Of a DNA stretch of 64,000 bases, positions 1 through 9,229 are shown piece after piece. The DNA is from Nodosilinea sp. LEGE 07088 (GTDB taxonomy: Bacteria > Cyanobacteriota > Cyanobacteriia > Phormidesmidales > Phormidesmidaceae). Position 1 is the stretch's first letter; each line of letters opens with the position of its first letter. The translations under genes and the position numbers were made by a program. The notes below the pieces were generated by a model that searched no databases, was not told the DNA's origin, and worked only from the letters and a program-made list of their open reading frames with translations. The DNA is taken from positions 1 to 64,000 of the forward strand of contig NZ_JADEWX010000014.1 in NCBI RefSeq assembly GCF_015207395.1, read 5' to 3'.

Positions 1-1
1 G

Positions 2-730
2 GCGGGCATTCAGGCCCACGCCTGGCTGTTTTACCCCAAAAAATCCCTCACCGACAAAGCCCGCAAGCGGTTACGGGCCATTCAGGAGTTCACCCAGCTG
101 GGCTCGGGCTACCAGCTAGCCATGCGCGACATGGAAATTCGTGGGGTTGGCAACCTGCTCGGCGTGGAACAGTCGGGACAAATGGATGCAATTGGCTTTG
201 ATCTCTACATGGATATGCTCGAAGAAGAAATCGCCGAGATTCGCGGCCAAGATATCCCCAAAGTTGACGATACCCAGGTCGATCTCAACGTCACTGCCTT
301 TGTGCCCAACGACTACATCCCCGACCTGGAGCAAAAGATGGGTGCCTACCGCTCGTTGGCCGGTGCCAGCAGCAAGGTAGAGCTAGTGCAGATTGCGGCG
401 GATTTGAGCGATCGCTACGGCCCTATCCCCCACGCCACCGAGCAGCTGGTGCGGATGCTGGAGCTAAAGCTGGTGGCCAAAGCGGTGGGCTTCTCGCGTA
501 TCAAGCCCGAGGGCAAGCAGCATGTGGTGATGGAAACCCCGATGGAAGAACCGGCCTGGAAGAAGATCAGCGAAAACCTCCCCAGCCACCTAAAATCTCG
601 CTTTGTCTACAGCGGCGGCAAGGTCGTTGTGCGCGGGCTGGGGGTGCTGAAGCCGGAGAAGCAGCTGGAGAGCTTGACCGAATGGCTGGGGTATTTGCAG
701 GGGGCGATCGCAGAACCCGTACTAGGGTGA
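2..730 (+). CDS. mfd: Transcription-repair coupling factor Mfd, C-terminal part
   Basis: Partial gene whose 5' end lies before the window; the open frame runs from base 2 to a TGA at 728-730. Mfd is a cytoplasmic DNA translocase that displaces stalled RNA polymerase and recruits UvrA. The visible part begins in the end of the RecG-like translocase module. It includes the motif [21 protein letters not shown], here with the usual Arg residues, followed by the acidic stretch [11 protein letters not shown]. After that comes the C-terminal TRCF (D7) domain, recognisable by [17 protein letters not shown] and by DRYGPIP. Nothing appears truncated at the 3' end. The downstream neighbour is a transposase remnant, so the operon ends here. 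Confidence 0.95.
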   Translation, partial: AGIQAHAWLFYPKKSLTDKARKRLRAIQEFTQLGSGYQLAMRDMEIRGVGNLLGVEQSGQMDAIGFDLYMDMLEEEIAEIRGQDIPKVDDTQVDLNVTAFVPNDYIPDLEQKMGAYRSLAGASSKVELVQIAADLSDRYGPIPHATEQLVRMLELKLVAKAVGFSRIKPEGKQHVVMETPMEEPAWKKISENLPSHLKSRFVYSGGKVVVRGLGVLKPEKQLESLTEWLGYLQGAIAEPVLG

Positions 731-749
731 GAACAAAAAGTATTTCTAG

Positions 750-1127
750 TCTGAGGGAGTAGGAGCCCTGAAAATCGAGCTGACCTGTCCAACTTGCGGG
801 TCTCACAACATCTCCAAGAACGGCACTACCAGGCGCGGTAAGCAAACCTACAAGTGCCTCACCGATGACTGGGAGGCCTACGTGGACGTGATGCCGGGCA
901 AGCGGCATGTTGCTGTTGACAAAGATAGCGGCCTGACGAGCGACATCGAAAGACTGAACAACACCTTGAGGCCGCGGATTTCTCGGCTGGTGAGGAAGAC
1001 ACTGTCCTTTTCCAAAAAGCTAGAGCATCACATCGGTGCGATCTGGATGTTCATCCATGACTACAATTGCCGAGTCAGAGAGCAGCTGGCAGCAAGGGAA
1101 GAGTCCATTTTTTCCTCTGTCCTTTAA
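750..1127 (+). pseudogene. IS1-family transposase remnant with internal deletion
   Basis: An open frame from about 750 to a TAA at 1125-1127 joins the two ends of an IS1-type transposase. The N-terminal part has the zinc-finger region CPTCGSHNISKNG followed by RRGKQTYKC. Directly after this comes the C-terminal part (DDWEAYVDVMPGKRH, then VDKDSGLTSDIERLNNTLR and RLVRKTLSFSKKLEHHIG), ending in a short extra tail. The middle of the protein, including part of the DDE catalytic core, is missing, yet the junction is in frame. No good ATG is present; CTG at 768 is where similarity starts. It cannot encode an active transposase. Terminal inverted repeats were not identified. Confidence 0.8.
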
Positions 1128-1131
1128 TAAA

Positions 1132-3141
1132 ATGCACTACCAAAATCCAGTGGGCCTACCTAACAACATCACGCTCCAATCGCTCGGGCGCAGAATTGCG
1201 ATCGCGACCTTGACCGCCGTGATCACGGCCCAGCTTTCGCCCTATCTAGCCCTAGCCAGGGCCGCTCAGCCTGGGCCCCCTGCCCCAGACCTCACTCCTC
1301 TCGCCCAACTGGCTCAACTGCCCGACGGCACGGTGGCCCTACCCGACTTTGACCCCGCCATCAACGGGTTTCAGTTTTCTAACGCAGAGCTGATTCAGGC
1401 CATCGATCTCAGCCGCAACGCCCAGGCCTGGGAAGAGGTGCTGACCCCCCAGCTGCAACAGCTCTTTGGCACCCAGGTATGCAGCGGCGGCGACTCGGCT
1501 CACTGTGTGCTGACCGCCGCTGCCCAAAGCTGGCTGAGAACTCAGCTAAACCGCATGAACCAAGGACTTTCGGAGGGCATGGCCGCCGCCGTACTCGAGC
1601 TCTGGCAGCCCACCCAGCCCCGCCTGCCCTGGTGGCAGCGACTGATAAATTTCGTGCTCGGGCGAACGGTATTTGGCCTCGCCCGCACCCTATTTGAGCT
1701 CCAGACGTTTATCGCCAACCTATTTTTAATGCAGGGCGTCACCGAAGTCTTTGAGCAGACCCAAACCGTGCGCAATACCTGGCCGCCCAGCCAGATTTTG
1801 CTATCGATCGTGCGCGCCTTTCTCTCGGGCTCTAGTGACCCATTCACCATGGGCGTCTATCAGTTAGTCGCAGGCGGGCTCACCGCAGGCCACACCCTCA
1901 CCCCCTACCGAGTCGAAGACCGGGGCAGCGGCCAATACTGGGTCTATGTCTACGACAGCAACTACCCGGCAGGCAGGCCCACTAGCCCCACCGATCTCCA
2001 TGTGGAGTTTGATACCCAGGCCGATGCCTGGCGCTACCGACCGCTCCCCGACGGGCCAGAGTACCGGGGCGACGCCCAGAGCAAGACCCTCGATCTCACC
2101 CAGCGATCGTGGCGACAGCCGCCTGCTACCGATCGGCCCACCGCCATGGGCTCCTTTAGCTGCCCTTTCTGCCGCCCCGCCGCCGAGGCCCCACCCGAGC
2201 GCAGTCTAGACATCACCCTAATCGGCGAAGGACAGCTTACCGTGATGCCGGCCCTCACCCCGATCGTCTCGACCGCCCCCGGTCAAGCCGCCGCGTTAGT
2301 GCCCTTTAAGGGCGGGCTTAATCGCGACGTGCCCGCCAGCTACCATCTCCCCGCCGAGGGGTTGGGGCAGGCGCTACAGATCACCCTGACAGGAACCGCC
2401 ACCGCCCAGCCGCCCGCCACCCTGCAGATCACCGGCCCCGGCTACGCCGCCACCGTAGATGACCTGAGGCTGCTCCCCAACCAGACGCTCACCCTGTTTT
2501 GCCTGCCCACCGCTAGCGGACTTGAAGTCACTTTTGTCGCCCCTCGCGCGATCGCAATTCCTCGCCTGGCCATTAGCCTCACCGACGACACCCGTACCTA
2601 TGAGTTCGACTCATCGACCCCAGCGACCGGGTTCTCGTTAACCCAGCGCCAGGTCTCTAAAAGCTCTGGGTTTACCCTTAGCGACCTCAAGCTATCGACC
2701 GGCCAGCGCGCTGGCCTCGCCGCTAACACTAGACTCAAACGCCTCTACTTTGCTGACGACAACGGTACCCAGAGCCAATACAGTCTCACCGTCAAAAATC
2801 GGCTGACCATTCAAGACCGTATTCAGATTGGAGAGCGTCAGCCTGACTTCATTAATTACACCCTCGCCTATGACGAGGAAATGCGCGCCAGCAACCTTCA
2901 GGTCGAGGGCCAAAACCAAGCCTTTTTTGACTACGATCCGGCCTTTTTTGACCCGGCTAATCGTCCGCGCCAAGACCTCTTAGCCGCTGCCGAACAGCGC
3001 AATTTTCCGATTGTCATTGCCTACGAACCCTTAGCAATTTCCCCGACTGGCCCGCTACAGATCGCACCTTCGGAGGTCGAGCCCGTCGGCCAACGAGTCT
3101 TTCAAGGATCCTTACGCAAGGGGAGCAACAAGGGTATATAA
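1132..3141 (+). CDS. Large secreted protein, possible papain-like fold with altered nucleophile
   Basis: 669 residues from ATG 1132; the frame is open further upstream but overlaps the transposase remnant, so 1132 is preferred. The N-terminus has a signal-peptide-like stretch (ITLQSLGRRIAIATLTAVI... ending near ALARA), so the protein is probably exported. Residues about 240-310 carry GHTLTPYRVEDRG, then WVYVYDSNYP and a VEFDT/WRY strand pair. From memory, this pattern occurs in bacterial papain-like proteins of unknown function, where His and Asn/Asp follow an upstream G-x-C-x-G-M nucleophile motif. Here the matching site reads GLSEGM, with Ser instead of Cys. The C-terminal half (FSCPFC at about 345, then beta-rich Pro/Thr-rich sequence) is unassigned. 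The family assignment is tentative; the ORF itself is secure. Confidence 0.75.
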   Translation: MHYQNPVGLPNNITLQSLGRRIAIATLTAVITAQLSPYLALARAAQPGPPAPDLTPLAQLAQLPDGTVALPDFDPAINGFQFSNAELIQAIDLSRNAQAWEEVLTPQLQQLFGTQVCSGGDSAHCVLTAAAQSWLRTQLNRMNQGLSEGMAAAVLELWQPTQPRLPWWQRLINFVLGRTVFGLARTLFELQTFIANLFLMQGVTEVFEQTQTVRNTWPPSQILLSIVRAFLSGSSDPFTMGVYQLVAGGLTAGHTLTPYRVEDRGSGQYWVYVYDSNYPAGRPTSPTDLHVEFDTQADAWRYRPLPDGPEYRGDAQSKTLDLTQRSWRQPPATDRPTAMGSFSCPFCRPAAEAPPERSLDITLIGEGQLTVMPALTPIVSTAPGQAAALVPFKGGLNRDVPASYHLPAEGLGQALQITLTGTATAQPPATLQITGPGYAATVDDLRLLPNQTLTLFCLPTASGLEVTFVAPRAIAIPRLAISLTDDTRTYEFDSSTPATGFSLTQRQVSKSSGFTLSDLKLSTGQRAGLAANTRLKRLYFADDNGTQSQYSLTVKNRLTIQDRIQIGERQPDFINYTLAYDEEMRASNLQVEGQNQAFFDYDPAFFDPANRPRQDLLAAAEQRNFPIVIAYEPLAISPTGPLQIAPSEVEPVGQRVFQGSLRKGSNKGI

Positions 3142-3567
3142 AGCTACCCAACGCGATCGCCAGCTAATTAAAAACATACTCAGCCAAGAAGAAACTGGCT
3201 AGGGATCAAGAGATAGGTACCTTGAATTCAGCAAAATCCTGAGCAAGGCTCCTAGGAAAAAGGAGTAGAAATACTTATTTTTCCTATCTTTTCTGCCACT
3301 CATAGAGAGTTAATAAAACTTAAGTTAATCTTCCTTCGACAGCAAAAAAAACGTGCTTTAAGCAGCAACAAACGAAAAACCAGGGAATCACGCTACAGCT
3401 AGGCGATCGCACAGCAGCCTTAACATCCAGTTACACGGCTCTCCTGCAATAAACCCTTAGATTACTTAATAAAATTCTCATGAAGGCAATGATAGGATTT
3501 CCTCAAGTAAGTCACTTGGTTTCTCTCATCAATTGCTGGTCATTAGTTTTCTGGAGAACATTTAGCC
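3142..3567. other. Intergenic stretch, no gene seen
   Basis: 426 bases without a credible ORF. Two HIP1 octamers lie at 3153-3160 and 3403-3410. The remainder is AT-richer than its surroundings and must contain the promoter of the small gene at 3568. No clear terminator for the upstream gene was found; a weak CTCCT/AGGAG hairpin near 3250 is the only candidate. Confidence 0.5.
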
Positions 3568-3750
3568 ATGTCTGATAACGTCGTTAGAATCAAGCCCGAG
3601 ACTCGGAACCACAAGGGATTTTTTGTACAAAACGATGACTATGAACTAGTCAGCATTGAGGCTTCAGGTTGGGCCCTTATCTGCGTTGATGATGCCGTCT
3701 GCCACTACGTCGATCCCGATAATCTGCTGATCCAAAATTTGGACACCTAG
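3568..3750 (+). CDS. Small hypothetical protein, 60 aa
   Basis: Encodes a 60-residue acidic soluble protein with no signal peptide or membrane segment. A GGAGA element at about 3553 lies 10-12 bases before the ATG, and a strong intrinsic terminator follows 75 bases after the stop, which supports a real monocistronic gene. Two Cys residues (near residues 42 and 48, in WALICVDDAVCHYVD) could bind metal or form a disulfide, but this is speculation. I do not recognise the family. Confidence 0.6.
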   Translation: MSDNVVRIKPETRNHKGFFVQNDDYELVSIEASGWALICVDDAVCHYVDPDNLLIQNLDT

Positions 3751-3825
3751 AATGACTTCGGGCCAGCGATATGCCCTTGCCAAGGCAAATTTTGTATCAT
3801 TCAGTTGATGACGCTAATCTTTTTG

Positions 3826-3860
3826 ATAGGCTGCTCTAAGGTGAGAGCAGCCTATTTTTT
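3826..3860 (+). terminator. Rho-independent terminator
   Basis: Perfect 12-bp stem (ATAGGCTGCTCT paired with AGAGCAGCCTAT), loop AAGGTG, then a run of T. It terminates the 60-aa gene ending at 3750. Confidence 0.9.
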
Positions 3861-3940
3861 GTGTAGGGTCTAACATAAACGGCCCGAGACCGACCGCTCT
3901 AGGGTCAACCTAATCGATAGCTTATTTATTCAGTACAGCG

Positions 3941-4204
3941 ATGAACAACACACCCATTACCCAACGCATCTCCAGCCTCATTAGCTGGGTGTTGGTGATC
4001 GATCTAGGGCTGGTATTACTGAGTCTGGGCTGGTTTCTAGTAGCCGTACTGGGGCGCAGCATGAATCTCGATCTGGGCCTTGACCAATGGTATTCTCTCT
4101 GGAACCCACTGATTTTACCGGCCATCAGCGTGCTGATGGCTGGCGCGATCGCCAGCGGTATTGTTGGCTGGGTCAGCCGCCGCTTTAGTGACGATCCCTC
4201 TTAA
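3941..4204 (+). CDS. Small membrane protein, two TM helices
   Basis: 87 residues with two hydrophobic segments: about residues 11-37 (rich in Leu/Val, SWVLVIDLGLVLLSLGWFLV) and about 56-77 (ILPAISVLMAGAIASGIVGWV). The C-terminus is charged (RRFSDDPS). Probable inner- or thylakoid-membrane protein of unknown function. It converges on the yvcK gene across a 48-base gap that holds a short tandem repeat. I do not recognise the family. Confidence 0.65.
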   Translation: MNNTPITQRISSLISWVLVIDLGLVLLSLGWFLVAVLGRSMNLDLGLDQWYSLWNPLILPAISVLMAGAIASGIVGWVSRRFSDDPS

Positions 4205-4210
4205 TTGCGC

Positions 4211-4243
4211 TGGGCTAATTGGGCTGGGCTAATTGGGCTGGGC
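4211..4243. repeat. 14-bp tandem repeat, about 2.4 copies
   Basis: TGGGCTAATTGGGC occurs at 4211-4224 and 4225-4238, followed by a partial third copy TGGGC. It sits between two convergent genes. Probably slippage-derived. Confidence 0.8.
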
Positions 4244-4252
4244 CACTCTCAG

Positions 4253-5635
4253 CTACCACAGCCGCTGGGTGCGGGTATACCAGCGTAGCAGCACCCGCGC
4301 TAGGCGTTCGCTGTGGTGGCGTACCGTCAAGTTTTCTCGCTCTTCCATCACATTGGCCGCAATAATGCGGCGACCAGAATCTAGAATAGCCGCGCGATCG
4401 AGCAGCACCGGCCCGACCCCGGCCCTAGCATAGTGGGTAATCACCGGGTCAGAGGGCATCATCTTTTGTACCAGCACCGCGTCAAACAGGTAGCAACCAC
4501 AGGCCGAATCGATCGCCCGAATGTGGTCAGATACCGAGAAGCCATCGGTCTCCCCCGGCTCAGTCATAATGTTGCAAACATAAATACGCGGCACCCGCCG
4601 GGCTGCGATCGCCTTCACCAGATCGGGCACTAGCAGGTTAGGAATCAGGCTGGTATATAGACTGCCAGGGCCAATCACAATATAGTCGGCCTCCTCAATG
4701 GCCTTCACCGCCTTAGGCAAAGCCGGAGGATTGGGCGGCAAACAGCCGATGTGCACAATATGGCCTCGCGCTTCCGTAATTTTCGACTCTCCCACAATGC
4801 GGCGGCCATCTCTGAGTTCGGCCCAGAGCTGCACATCCATTGATGTCGCGGGCAACACCTGGCCTCGCACCGCCAGCACCTTAGAGCTCGCCGCAATGGC
4901 CTGCTCCAGATCGCCCGTAATTTCATTCATCGCCGTCAAGAACAGGTTGCCAAAACTATGGCCTACCAGCCCGCTACCCGCCTCAAAGCGATATTGAAAC
5001 AGCTCCGTCAGTAGTTTCTCTTCGTCGGCCAGGGCCGCCAGACAGTTGCGAATATCTCCGGGCGGTAGCATTCCCATCTCGCGGCGCAATCGCCCCGACG
5101 AGCCACCATCGTCAGCCACGGTGACGATGGCCGTGATATTAGCGCTGTACTGCTTCATTCCTCGCAACAGGTTAGACAGCCCGGTGCCCCCCCCAATCAC
5201 CACAATTTTGGGGCCCCGAGAAAGTCGCCGCTGGGTCAACAGGGCATCGAGCAAATCCTCTTCATTCCCTGGCATCAACACATCGGTAATCGCGCCCACG
5301 GTGCGACTTTGGCCCCAAAAAATCAGCCACAAACCGAGCAAAATACCCAGAGGGCCGCTCACATAGCTCGGCACGTAGGTCGTAAACGCCCGGAGGGCGG
5401 CTCCCAATACCTGGCCGGTATAAAACACAGGGGTTAGCTTCAGCCAAATCATCAGCCCCACGCCCACCATCAGCACGCCGGCCATACTCAAAAACAGCCA
5501 TCGTTTTACCAGCAGCCCTGGCGCCAGCCAGCCCATCAGCCGATTGACCCGTCGGGGTGCTGCTAGGGTAAGGGACTCACGCCGGGCCCGGCGAAAGAGT
5601 CTGGCTAAGGCCGTATGAAGAGGTTTTAGGAACAT
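4253..5635 (-). CDS. yvcK: YvcK/CofD-family gluconeogenesis factor, membrane-anchored
   Basis: 460 residues from ATG 5635; an in-frame upstream start at 5680 would add 15 unlikely residues. YvcK proteins bind UDP-GlcNAc and act in carbon metabolism and cell-shape control; they belong to the CofD-like fold. Diagnostic motifs are [15 protein letters not shown] (about 145-159), [12 protein letters not shown] (173-184) and [12 protein letters not shown] (191-202), followed by [15 protein letters not shown]. Before the catalytic domain lie two hydrophobic segments (about 46-68 and 94-108) that should tether the protein to a membrane; Bacillus YvcK lacks these. It is divergent from the ABC transporter gene at 5966. 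Function is by family; no substrate residue was tested. Confidence 0.9.
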   Translation of the reverse strand: MFLKPLHTALARLFRRARRESLTLAAPRRVNRLMGWLAPGLLVKRWLFLSMAGVLMVGVGLMIWLKLTPVFYTGQVLGAALRAFTTYVPSYVSGPLGILLGLWLIFWGQSRTVGAITDVLMPGNEEDLLDALLTQRRLSRGPKIVVIGGGTGLSNLLRGMKQYSANITAIVTVADDGGSSGRLRREMGMLPPGDIRNCLAALADEEKLLTELFQYRFEAGSGLVGHSFGNLFLTAMNEITGDLEQAIAASSKVLAVRGQVLPATSMDVQLWAELRDGRRIVGESKITEARGHIVHIGCLPPNPPALPKAVKAIEEADYIVIGPGSLYTSLIPNLLVPDLVKAIAARRVPRIYVCNIMTEPGETDGFSVSDHIRAIDSACGCYLFDAVLVQKMMPSDPVITHYARAGVGPVLLDRAAILDSGRRIIAANVMEERENLTVRHHSERLARVLLRWYTRTQRLW

Positions 5636-5965
5636 GGAAGGAGGTCGATAGAGATCTGACCAACCTGAGCAGCCATACAAACAGAGCCTGTGTGGATGTT
5701 GTTGGCCATCTAGCTGCCGTACATATCCTAAGATGTGGTCTACCTTGACCCACTTTCACGACGTAGCGTGAAATTCTCAGGCTCTTCAACAGCCCCTGGT
5801 AGGATTTAGCACCAGCGCCTTCGATTTTAGCGGCTATTTGATAGAGTCAAAGCATGGATGTGCCCCTAGAGCTATCGGTGCTTTAGTAAATTCTTTGCCT
5901 GGGATAACCCCAGCCAGGTAATTGTAACCGTGGCACAGGTAGGGGGCCTGATATCAGTAGGGTTT
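5636..5965. other. Divergent intergenic region between yvcK and the MCE-type ATPase
   Basis: About 330 bases expected to hold the promoters of both divergent genes. A GTG at 5930 is in frame with the ATPase and would extend it by 12 residues. A short CCTGG/CCAGG dyad lies near 5899-5917. No other structure was recognised. Confidence 0.45.
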
Positions 5966-6829
5966 ATGACTGCTTCCCATCACCACAGCCCCTCCTTTGG
6001 GCCTATATCGGCTGGAGCACCCGGCTCACAGACACCCACCCGTGACTGCGACGACCAGATATTGCTTGAGCTGCGCGGCATCTCTAAGCGCTTTGGGGAC
6101 AATCAGGTGCTCGACAATATCGACCTCACCGTTAATCGCGGTGAGGCGGTGGCCATTATTGGCCCGTCGGGTACCGGTAAATCAACCATTTTGAGAATTA
6201 TTGCCGGGTTGCTCTCTCCCGATGCTGGAGAAATCTACATTCAGGGGCAGCGGCGGGAAGGGCTGATTGAAGATGCCTCCGACCCAGTGGGGATTGGTAT
6301 GGTGTTTCAGCAAGCGGCCCTGTTTGACTCGTTGACGGTAGAAGAAAACGTGGGGTTTCTGCTGTATCAACATTCCAATTTGTCTCCTCACCAGATTCGT
6401 CAGATCGTCAATGAGGTACTCGACATGGTGGGTCTACCGGGCACTGGCAACAGCTACCCTGCCGAGCTCTCCGGCGGCATGCGCAAGCGGGTCAGCTTTG
6501 CCCGAGCGATTGTTTCAAACCCTGAAAATCCTCAAGATCGGCCTGCTCTACTGCTGTACGATGAGCCTACGGCGGGGCTAGACCCTATTGCCTCAACGGT
6601 AATCGAAGACCTGATTCGCACCATTCAGCAGAATAATGGCTGTAGCTCATACCTGATTGTGACCCATCAAGACAGCACCATTCGTCGCACTGCCGATCGC
6701 CTGATCTTTTTACATCGGGGCAGGATTCAGTGGGCGGGGCCGGTGGCTGCGGTAGATGACACCGATAACCCATTCGTCCGTCAATTCTTTAGTGGGCGGG
6801 TCGAAGGGCCCATTCAAATGGTGCAATGA
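5966..6829 (+). CDS. MCE-type lipid transporter ATP-binding subunit (MlaF/TGD3-like)
   Basis: 287 residues from ATG 5966 (GTG 5930 is an alternative). ABC ATPase with Walker A GPSGTGKST (66-74), Q-loop MVFQQAALF, signature LSGGMRKR (168-175), Walker B LLLYDEPTAGLDP (195-207) and switch His in VTHQ. The phrase LSGGMRKRVSFARAI is typical of the Mla/Ttg2/TGD3 branch, which energises lipid transport between envelope membranes. The following gene encodes an MCE-domain subunit, so the pair forms part of one transporter. The permease (MlaE/TGD1-like) is not in this window. The first 30 residues are low-complexity and poorly conserved. Confidence 0.9.
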   Translation: MTASHHHSPSFGPISAGAPGSQTPTRDCDDQILLELRGISKRFGDNQVLDNIDLTVNRGEAVAIIGPSGTGKSTILRIIAGLLSPDAGEIYIQGQRREGLIEDASDPVGIGMVFQQAALFDSLTVEENVGFLLYQHSNLSPHQIRQIVNEVLDMVGLPGTGNSYPAELSGGMRKRVSFARAIVSNPENPQDRPALLLYDEPTAGLDPIASTVIEDLIRTIQQNNGCSSYLIVTHQDSTIRRTADRLIFLHRGRIQWAGPVAAVDDTDNPFVRQFFSGRVEGPIQMVQ

Positions 6830-6956
6830 TGGCCAGAGGCTACGTCTCTAGCCTAAACTGTCTGAGTCTACTGTTACCCCAGAACAGCCAGAACTGATTT
6901 AGGACAACGTTGGCTGGTAACAAACCAAAGTTGAGCGGTTAGGTCGAGAGGGCAGC

Positions 6957-8207
6957 ATGCGGGCAAGGGCAATTCGAGAAGGGTCAGTGGGGCTGCTAAT
7001 TCTGATTGCAGTGGGTTTGTTTGGTGGGCTGGTGCTCTGGCTAAGAGGTCTGAACCCCGGCAGTCGTAGCTACCGCGCCACCTTGACCTTTGAGGATACG
7101 CTGGGCATGCAGGAGGGCACCAGCGTTCGCTACCGTGGGGTGCCCGTAGGGCGAGTGCTGAGCATTATGCCCAGTACCAATGCGGTCGATGTCGCGGTGG
7201 AAATTGGTAGCAACGAGCTGCGGATTCCGCGCGATGCGTCGATTCTAGTGAATCAGTCGGGGCTAATCGGCGACACCACCATCGACATTACGCCCCAGCG
7301 GCTCCTCGCCGACCAAGAACTGGCCGTTAAACCTACCGCCGCCGACTGCCAGGGGCAGGCCATCATTTGCGATGGCGATCGCCTGGAAGGTCAGGTCGGG
7401 GCCAGCTACGAGTCCCTGATTCGTTCAGCGGAGGGGCTGGCAGAAACCTTTGCTGACCCAGACATTATCGAAGACCTCAAGATCACCCTCGATAACGCCA
7501 CCACCCTGACCGCAAGCGCCAGTGTGCTTTCCACCGAACTGACAACCCTGACGCGGCAGCTCCAGACGGGCCTAGACCCACTACTCACATCGGCTAACCG
7601 GGCCACCGACAATATCGGTAACGCCGCCGCCGAGTTTGAGATCACCGGTAGCGAGATTAACCGTTTAGTCGTGACCAATCGAGGCACCCTGGCTACCACT
7701 CTCGACAACATCAACCGCAGCACTGCCGACATTGCGGCAGTTACCGCTACCCTCAGCCCGGCCCTACAACAGAGCGACTTGATTGCAAATCTCGACCGGC
7801 TCTCCGTCAATGCCGCCGCTGCCGCGGCCGACATTCGCAGCATTACTGGCACCTTCAATAGCCCCGAGAACCTGGTCATGCTACAACAGACGCTTGACTC
7901 AGCCCGCAGCGTGTTTCAGAGCGCCAACAAGGTGCTTGCCGATGTCGATGAGCTGACGGGCGACCCGGCCATACGTCGCAACCTGCGCGACCTGATCAAT
8001 GGCCTCAGCGGTTTGGTTTCCCTCACAGACCAGCTCGAACAGGCGAGCCAGGTGGCCGGGGCCCTGACCCCGCCGCCCGGAAGGTCGGTGGAGCGGGTGA
8101 CCTTCACGGCCGTCCCCAGCCCTCAGACAGCCGATGCCGGGGCCGTTATTGTCACCCATCAGGGCCAAGCCTATCAGCTCAATGTACCGGCTTTTCAGCC
8201 TCGCTAG
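6957..8207 (+). CDS. MCE-domain lipid-binding subunit (MlaD/TGD2-like)
   Basis: 416 residues. An N-terminal anchor helix (about 11-32, GLLILIAVGLFGGLVLWL) precedes an MCE domain (about 38-115) with YRATLTFEDTLGMQEGTSVRYRGVPVGRV, the family signature. Residues 140-370 are long, Ala/Thr/Leu-rich and probably helical, as in hexameric MCE tunnels. The protein would sit in the periplasm, anchored in the inner membrane, and shuttle lipids with the ATPase encoded 127 bases upstream. The plant homologue TGD2 serves lipid import into chloroplasts. The exact lipid is unknown. Confidence 0.88.
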   Translation: MRARAIREGSVGLLILIAVGLFGGLVLWLRGLNPGSRSYRATLTFEDTLGMQEGTSVRYRGVPVGRVLSIMPSTNAVDVAVEIGSNELRIPRDASILVNQSGLIGDTTIDITPQRLLADQELAVKPTAADCQGQAIICDGDRLEGQVGASYESLIRSAEGLAETFADPDIIEDLKITLDNATTLTASASVLSTELTTLTRQLQTGLDPLLTSANRATDNIGNAAAEFEITGSEINRLVVTNRGTLATTLDNINRSTADIAAVTATLSPALQQSDLIANLDRLSVNAAAAAADIRSITGTFNSPENLVMLQQTLDSARSVFQSANKVLADVDELTGDPAIRRNLRDLINGLSGLVSLTDQLEQASQVAGALTPPPGRSVERVTFTAVPSPQTADAGAVIVTHQGQAYQLNVPAFQPR

Positions 8208-8234
8208 GGGGCTGATAGCCTCCTTATTGTCCCT

Positions 8235-8720
8235 ATGACTCAGACCAGTGATGCTTGGGAGAACCAGGATTTTTTTCAGTTTGAAGCCGATTTTGTCGAT
8301 TCGCTGCGCTGCATCCCCATGCAGGTGCGCATGAAGCTCGATACCTGCGGCGTGAAGCTCAAGCTGGAGCACTGGCATCGGTTTAGCCATGGCGATCGCG
8401 ATCGCATCACCCAGCTCCCCTGCCAAGACGGCGAGTCGGCAGCGGCCTATGCTGAGGCGGTGCAAGCCCTGGTGCAGCAGGTGCAGGGCAAGCCCGCCTC
8501 AACTCTGGCCATAGACCCTCACCCACCCTGGCAAGACGACACCAAGATCCCTGCCGAGGTGCAGACAAAGGCCCTGGAGCTAGGGGTGGCTCTGAGCTTG
8601 GCCCAGTGGCAGGGGCTAAAACCCCTCCAGCGCTTTGCCCTAATTAAGCTCAGTCGCTCCAGCCACGAAAACCGAAATTTTTACCCAGCCCTGGTGGAGT
8701 TTGGGCTGGTGGAAGAATAG
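8235..8720 (+). CDS. narM: Nitrate reductase-associated protein NarM
   Basis: 161 residues matching the cyanobacterial NarM family: FFQFEADFVDSLRCIPMQVRMKLD near the start (about residues 13-37), GVKLKLEHW, and a C-terminal LQRFALIKLSRSSHENRNFYPAL. NarM is needed for nitrate reductase activity in cyanobacteria, probably for enzyme maturation. It follows the MCE gene by 27 bases and may be cotranscribed. No nir/nrt/nar genes are in the window, so it is separated from the usual nitrate cluster. Family is confident; molecular role is unknown. Confidence 0.88.
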   Translation: MTQTSDAWENQDFFQFEADFVDSLRCIPMQVRMKLDTCGVKLKLEHWHRFSHGDRDRITQLPCQDGESAAAYAEAVQALVQQVQGKPASTLAIDPHPPWQDDTKIPAEVQTKALELGVALSLAQWQGLKPLQRFALIKLSRSSHENRNFYPALVEFGLVEE

Positions 8721-8890
8721 GACAGCAGGGCGTTACCTGGGTCTCGACCCGTTCTGCACTCTGCTGAACGGCGGTAGCGAGGGTGGCTGAGTGCCGGTTC
8801 GGCGAGGGCTACCGATAAGGATAAGTAGGTTTTGTGACTCGCTCATGCCGGTAGTTAGGGTATTGAGATAGTGATCACTTCCGGCCATTC

Positions 8891-9229
8891 TTAAGGCTCC
8901 GGAGGAACCTGCAATTTCAATTCCTCAATCAAAGGCGATATCTCAAATTGAACTACATCCCAGACAATACTGAGGTTTACATCATCGTATCCATGAACTA
9001 ACCGATTTCGCATGCCATTGATTTCTTGCCAAGAGATATTTGGTAGTATCTGGCGAGTTGCGTCTGAAACCCGTCTTGCGGCTTCAGCAATCACCAACAG
9101 TCGCCGAATCACTGAATCTTGAAGCTGCACATTTGCGATAAACTCATCCTTAGAGCATTGATCCGTGTAAGTCAGAATCAACTCTGCGGATTGCAGCATA
9201 TCAAGCAGAAATTGAAGATCCCGCTGCAT
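8891..9229 (-). CDS. hepT: HepT-family RNase toxin (DUF86)
   Basis: 112 residues, all-helical HEPN protein. The catalytic HEPN motif R-x4-H followed by GYD is visible as R74 NRLV H79 GYD. In HepT/MntA systems HepT is an RNase whose Tyr in this motif is AMPylated by MntA to switch it off. Its start overlaps the end of the nucleotidyltransferase gene by 29 bases, the typical bicistronic order antitoxin then toxin. Such pairs are usually mobile accessory genes, consistent with the IS and repeat debris just downstream in window coordinates. Confidence 0.9.
   Translation of the reverse strand: MQRDLQFLLDMLQSAELILTYTDQCSKDEFIANVQLQDSVIRRLLVIAEAARRVSDATRQILPNISWQEINGMRNRLVHGYDDVNLSIVWDVVQFEISPLIEELKLQVPPEP

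Noticed and set aside
4253-5635. LPPG:FO 2-phospho-L-lactate transferase CofD
   Set aside because: Same fold, but lacks F420-pathway context and carries the YvcK-type GGGTGLS and ADDGGSSG motifs with membrane anchors.
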